A stretch of 64,000 nt of DNA, taken from the NCBI GenBank assembly GCA_963666035.2, contig CAXXJI010000019.1:62001-126000 (forward strand), in the 5' to 3' direction. How positions within the stretch are numbered: the stretch's first letter is position 1; every line of letters starts with the position of its first letter. The translations under genes were made by a program, and so were the position numbers. Origin of the DNA: CALMFG01 sp963666035 (GTDB lineage Bacteria; Bacillota; Clostridia; Christensenellales; CALMFG01). Below are positions 61,422-64,000 of the stretch, piece by piece. A model generated the notes under the pieces. The model saw only the letters and a program-made list of their open reading frames with translations. It made no database searches and was not told the origin of the DNA.

Positions 61422-62082
61422 TTTGGGCTTTTGACATATATTCGTTGATATAGATACCGTTCGGCACCGAGGTCAGCTGATAATAATCATCCTCACTTGC
61501 GTATACGAGCCCGTTTTCCTGCCTAGGTGTTGCCGGGTTCAAATACCCGATTGTCCCGTCCTCACCATATCCATAGGAAAAATCATCATCGGTTGGCGGC
61601 ACTTTCAATGTTGCGATGATGGCTTTTTTGTTCGAGAGCAAAATGGTCTCGCCTTCTGAGGAAATTTTGAAATTAGCATGTATCTCCCCATCCTCATAGA
61701 TATCCTTAGCTGAGGCATAGACGACGATATAGGCTCCCCCCGCCAGCGTCATCTCGGGCAGTTGATATTTATATGGATTATCCACTTTATCCGAAATATA
61801 ATATGTGCTCAGGTCCACATCCCTGTCCGAAGGGTTATAGAGCTCTATCCAATCAAAACTTTCATCGTATTTGGCCGAAGCCCCATTGGCTGCGTTGGCC
61901 GATACTTCATTGATCATAAGGTATGCTTGCGTATCCGCCGCTGGCTCAGGCTTTATAATTCCCATCAGGATATCCTGATAGCTAAACCAATACCAGACGC
62001 CCGCAGCAACTAGCAGAAAAAAAAGAATATAGAGCACCTTTACAACATTCGAAAGATGATTTGCATTGTTACTGGTTTCCAT
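61411..62082 (-). pseudogene. CotH/lamin-tail protein, N-terminal part of a frameshifted gene
   Basis: 223 residues from ATG 62082, which has AAGGGG five bases upstream. A start at 62109 would fall inside the -10 box. One membrane segment (about 16-36) anchors the protein, followed by a complete lamin-tail domain (MINEVSANAANG, DWIELYNPSDRDVDLSTYYISDK...). The frame then ends in the second lamin-tail domain, after INEYMSKAQSVV. The reading continues in the +1 frame in the next entry. Intact, the gene would encode a membrane-anchored extracellular protein of about 1040 residues. Confidence 0.8.
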
Positions 62083-62108
62083 AATATCCCCTTGCATCTC
62101 TTTTGACA

Positions 62109-62114
62109 ATTATA
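62109..62114 (-). promoter_or_regulatory. -10 box of the CotH/lamin-tail gene
   Basis: TATAAT on the minus strand, with TTACAA 18 bases upstream as a weak -35. It predicts a start near 62102, 20 bases before the ATG. The remaining 62115-62395 gap holds the terminator of the next gene and no ORF with a ribosome binding site. Confidence 0.55.
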
Positions 62115-62288
62115 TAACAGAGGGATTGATTTTTGTAAAATATTTTTACTTTTTAACAGATATCAAAGTTGGCATCGTGCGATACACTTCTTGGGATAAA
62201 TGTCCTCCTTTATTATGTCTCGCTTAGCCTTACAGTTGCTCAAATCAACCGCCATCAAAGTATTCATCCGCGCCGTCCCCTTCCACTG

Positions 62289-62317
62289 AAAAAAGACCTG
62301 CAAAAATGCAGATCTTT
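62289..62317 (-). terminator. Terminator of the YhgE/Pip-like gene
   Basis: AAAGATCTGC / GCAGGTCTTT forms a stem with one G-U pair, and six T residues follow on the minus strand. It is about 80 bases after the stop. Confidence 0.8.
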
Positions 62318-62395
62318 CAGTTCCAGTATAAATTTTGTATTTTACCCGTTTTAAAAAAACGATACCAATATCATTTTTGCGCTTCTCACCGAAGA

Positions 62396-64000
62396 CTATT
62401 TAAACAAATCGGATAACCGATCCCAAACGGTTTCTTCGGTCTCCTCCTCCGAGCTGGCTGATCCGGCCGAATCATCCGGGGAACTAATGGCATCAGCGAT
62501 CATGACAAACTGAACCAATGAAACCGCCGGATTGCGGCTGTCCACAAAGGATATCGGCTCAAAATCATCGCCCGAGAAAACGGCTGTCATTTCATCAATT
62601 TTATCCTGCATCTGCTGAGGCATATCCTCAGTCTCGTCAGCCATCGTGTCCGTGCCATCGGCCAGATCCTCGATGCCGCCTGTGATACTGCCGACGCCAT
62701 TAGTCAATTTGCTAACGCCGCTGTTAAATGCGGGGTATCCAGATGCAATCGCGCTGAGCCCATTCACATAGTCATTAAGGCCGGCATCAAACGCCGCGTA
62801 ATTCGCGGCCAAAGTAGTAATGCCGTTGCTAAGCTCCATCATCTGGGTCATAAACGCGTTGGTATCCAAGGCCGTCTGCAAATTGGCCGCTATGTCGTTT
62901 AGGCCTGCAGCAACCGCATTGATACCGTCAATGGTCGGCGAAAGAGAAGACGCCACCGCATCAAACGCCGGTTTTGTACCGGCATACGTACCCGCTATGG
63001 TCTGCGCCGCAGTATAGTTCGCCACCAGTGTATCCAATGTGCCGTGCAGGCTGATGTCGGTAGCCGCATATAGAGCGCCGATTTCCGCATCACTGAGTGT
63101 CCCGGAAGGTACTGCACTGATAGCCGAATCCAGAGCCGAATACGCCGCGGCATAGGCCTGATCTAAACCATGCAATGCTGTGGAGATGTCCGTCAGCGAT
63201 TGCGCCAACTGAGAAAGCGTACTTGGCAAGGTAGTGAAACTGCTTAAGTCAACGCTCCCTGAACCACCCGAAACCCCTGCCGCCATCTGCTGCAACGCCG
63301 TGTTGATATTCGACGATGCGGATTTTATTCCCGCCGAACCCTGGTTCAACTGACTCAGTCCGTTTCGAATATCGACCGAACCGTCTTTTAAATCTTTTGC
63401 GCCGCTGTTCAGCGAGTACGCGCCGTCCAGCAGTGCAGACGTCCCTTCGTTTAATTCATCAATCGCATCCGTCAGCTTTTCCAAGTCCTCAATCCAGCTC
63501 TCGGTGTCAAACGCGTCGAACTTCATGGAAAGCGGCATCCCGGTCACTTGAACACCGTCAGAATAAAAATCGTGTATCTTTGCGGTCAGCGTAAAATCGC
63601 CGTCTGTACCCGGCATCACGGTGAAGTTAACCGACATATTTTGGCCAGCCACTGCGGTGGTTCCGCCGTCGGCCGCGATATCACTGGCGCATTCGCTGGG
63701 GATAGAAACCGAAATCTGCAGCATGTAGTTATCATAGAAAGTTGAGTCCGAAATACGCTCGTTCTCGGATGTTATAATATGCATTTCCAAAAATCCGGAA
63801 GCGCCTGATAATCCTGCGGCATCCACCGGTGCGCCGTCCAGCATATACTTAATTTTAAAATCCCATGGCAGATCGCCGACGCCTAAGTCGCCCTGATAGT
63901 AAAAGTCTCCCGCTTCTGCGTGGAAATTGACCGATTTGTTTTCCCAATTCAGCGGATCCGTATTACTCAGGTTAGCCACCGTTATATAATCTCCGTAATC
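62396..64000 (-). CDS. YhgE/Pip-like coiled-coil protein, partial (5' end outside window)
   Basis: The frame is open to position 64000. The GTG at 63979 is internal, since the residues before it (DYGDYITVANLS) continue the same domain. About 535 residues are visible. The first 170 form a beta-rich domain (VNFHAEAGDFYYQGDLGVGDLPWDFKIKYMLDG...). From about 175 on there are long Leu/Gly/Ser-spaced heptad-like repeats (LNEGTSALLDGAYSLNSGAKDLKDG, LTNGVGSITGGIEDLADG), as in YhgE/Pip and ESX-related proteins. No C-terminal membrane helices follow, unlike full YhgE. It may be a secreted or lipoprotein relative. Confidence 0.75.
   Translation of the reverse strand, partial: DYGDYITVANLSNTDPLNWENKSVNFHAEAGDFYYQGDLGVGDLPWDFKIKYMLDGAPVDAAGLSGASGFLEMHIITSENERISDSTFYDNYMLQISVSIPSECASDIAADGGTTAVAGQNMSVNFTVMPGTDGDFTLTAKIHDFYSDGVQVTGMPLSMKFDAFDTESWIEDLEKLTDAIDELNEGTSALLDGAYSLNSGAKDLKDGSVDIRNGLSQLNQGSAGIKSASSNINTALQQMAAGVSGGSGSVDLSSFTTLPSTLSQLAQSLTDISTALHGLDQAYAAAYSALDSAISAVPSGTLSDAEIGALYAATDISLHGTLDTLVANYTAAQTIAGTYAGTKPAFDAVASSLSPTIDGINAVAAGLNDIAANLQTALDTNAFMTQMMELSNGITTLAANYAAFDAGLNDYVNGLSAIASGYPAFNSGVSKLTNGVGSITGGIEDLADGTDTMADETEDMPQQMQDKIDEMTAVFSGDDFEPISFVDSRNPAVSLVQFVMIADAISSPDDSAGSASSEEETEETVWDRLSDLFK

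Noticed and set aside
58956..62109. Two independent genes for the lamin-tail and CotH proteins
   Set aside because: The split falls inside one lamin-tail domain, and the second frame has only a GTG start with no ribosome binding site.

Overview
The window looks like a chromosomal stretch from an anaerobic, probably spore-forming Bacillota (Clostridia-type) bacterium. Most genes have strong AGGAG-type ribosome binding sites, promoters fit the sigma-A consensus, there are many lipoproteins, and the gene content is typical of anaerobes: an aldehyde:ferredoxin oxidoreductase, ferredoxins, an Fe-S aldo/keto reductase and ECF and TRAP transporters. I see no rRNA, tRNA, phage, insertion sequence or CRISPR array. 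No species can be named from the sequence alone.

Layout. (1) 1-8.5 kb is a surface-glycan region: a membrane protein cut by the window edge, a UDP-galactopyranose-mutase-like flavoprotein, GtrA, a GtrB/ArnC-like polyprenyl-phosphate glycosyltransferase, two ArnE/ArnF-like small membrane proteins, a sulfotransferase-like protein, a hexapeptide acyltransferase, a WecE-type sugar aminotransferase and a GtrII-like membrane glycosyltransferase. Two very small membrane-protein genes follow at 8.6-9.1 kb. (2) 9.4-13.8 kb is a MoxR ATPase / DUF58 / transglutaminase operon. (3) 13.9-16.3 kb encodes two lipoproteins. (4) 16.5-23.3 kb is a 2256-residue secreted subtilase. (5) 23.6-27 kb holds a Cys-rich DUF6062-like protein, a BMP-type substrate-binding lipoprotein and an Fe-S aldo/keto reductase. 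(6) 27.3-42 kb, on the minus strand, runs from a GntR regulator through a DctPQM TRAP transporter, a lactonase-like hydrolase, a UPF0261/Tm-1 protein, a class II aldolase and a ferredoxin/AOR pair. It then passes a Moco-type riboswitch with its own terminator and enters an ECF transporter operon with two molybdopterin-fold exported proteins, MobB-FeS and a kinase-like protein. (7) 42.3-46.3 kb has an SDR-type epimerase and a PAS-GGDEF-HD-GYP protein. (8) 46.6-56.6 kb is a 3327-residue secreted repeat protein whose 3' third, terminator included, is a near copy of the end of the subtilase gene. (9) 57.1-64 kb has a VOC protein, an 8-oxoguanine-deaminase-like amidohydrolase, a frameshifted lamin-tail/CotH gene and a YhgE/Pip-like protein cut by the right edge.

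How it fits together. The strongest candidate for an undescribed system is region 6. A molybdenum/tungsten-cofactor riboswitch appears to control an ECF importer whose operon carries two exported sulfite-oxidase-fold domains and a MobB protein, directly downstream of a tungsten-type AOR. This suggests uptake of a Mo/W cofactor, its pterin precursor or the metal. The upstream TRAP operon has a perfect consensus promoter with a GntR palindrome just downstream of the predicted start site, and the gntR gene carries a related site at its own promoter. The two giant secreted proteins share a 3.2-kb direct repeat 30 kb apart, which points to recent duplication or gene conversion.
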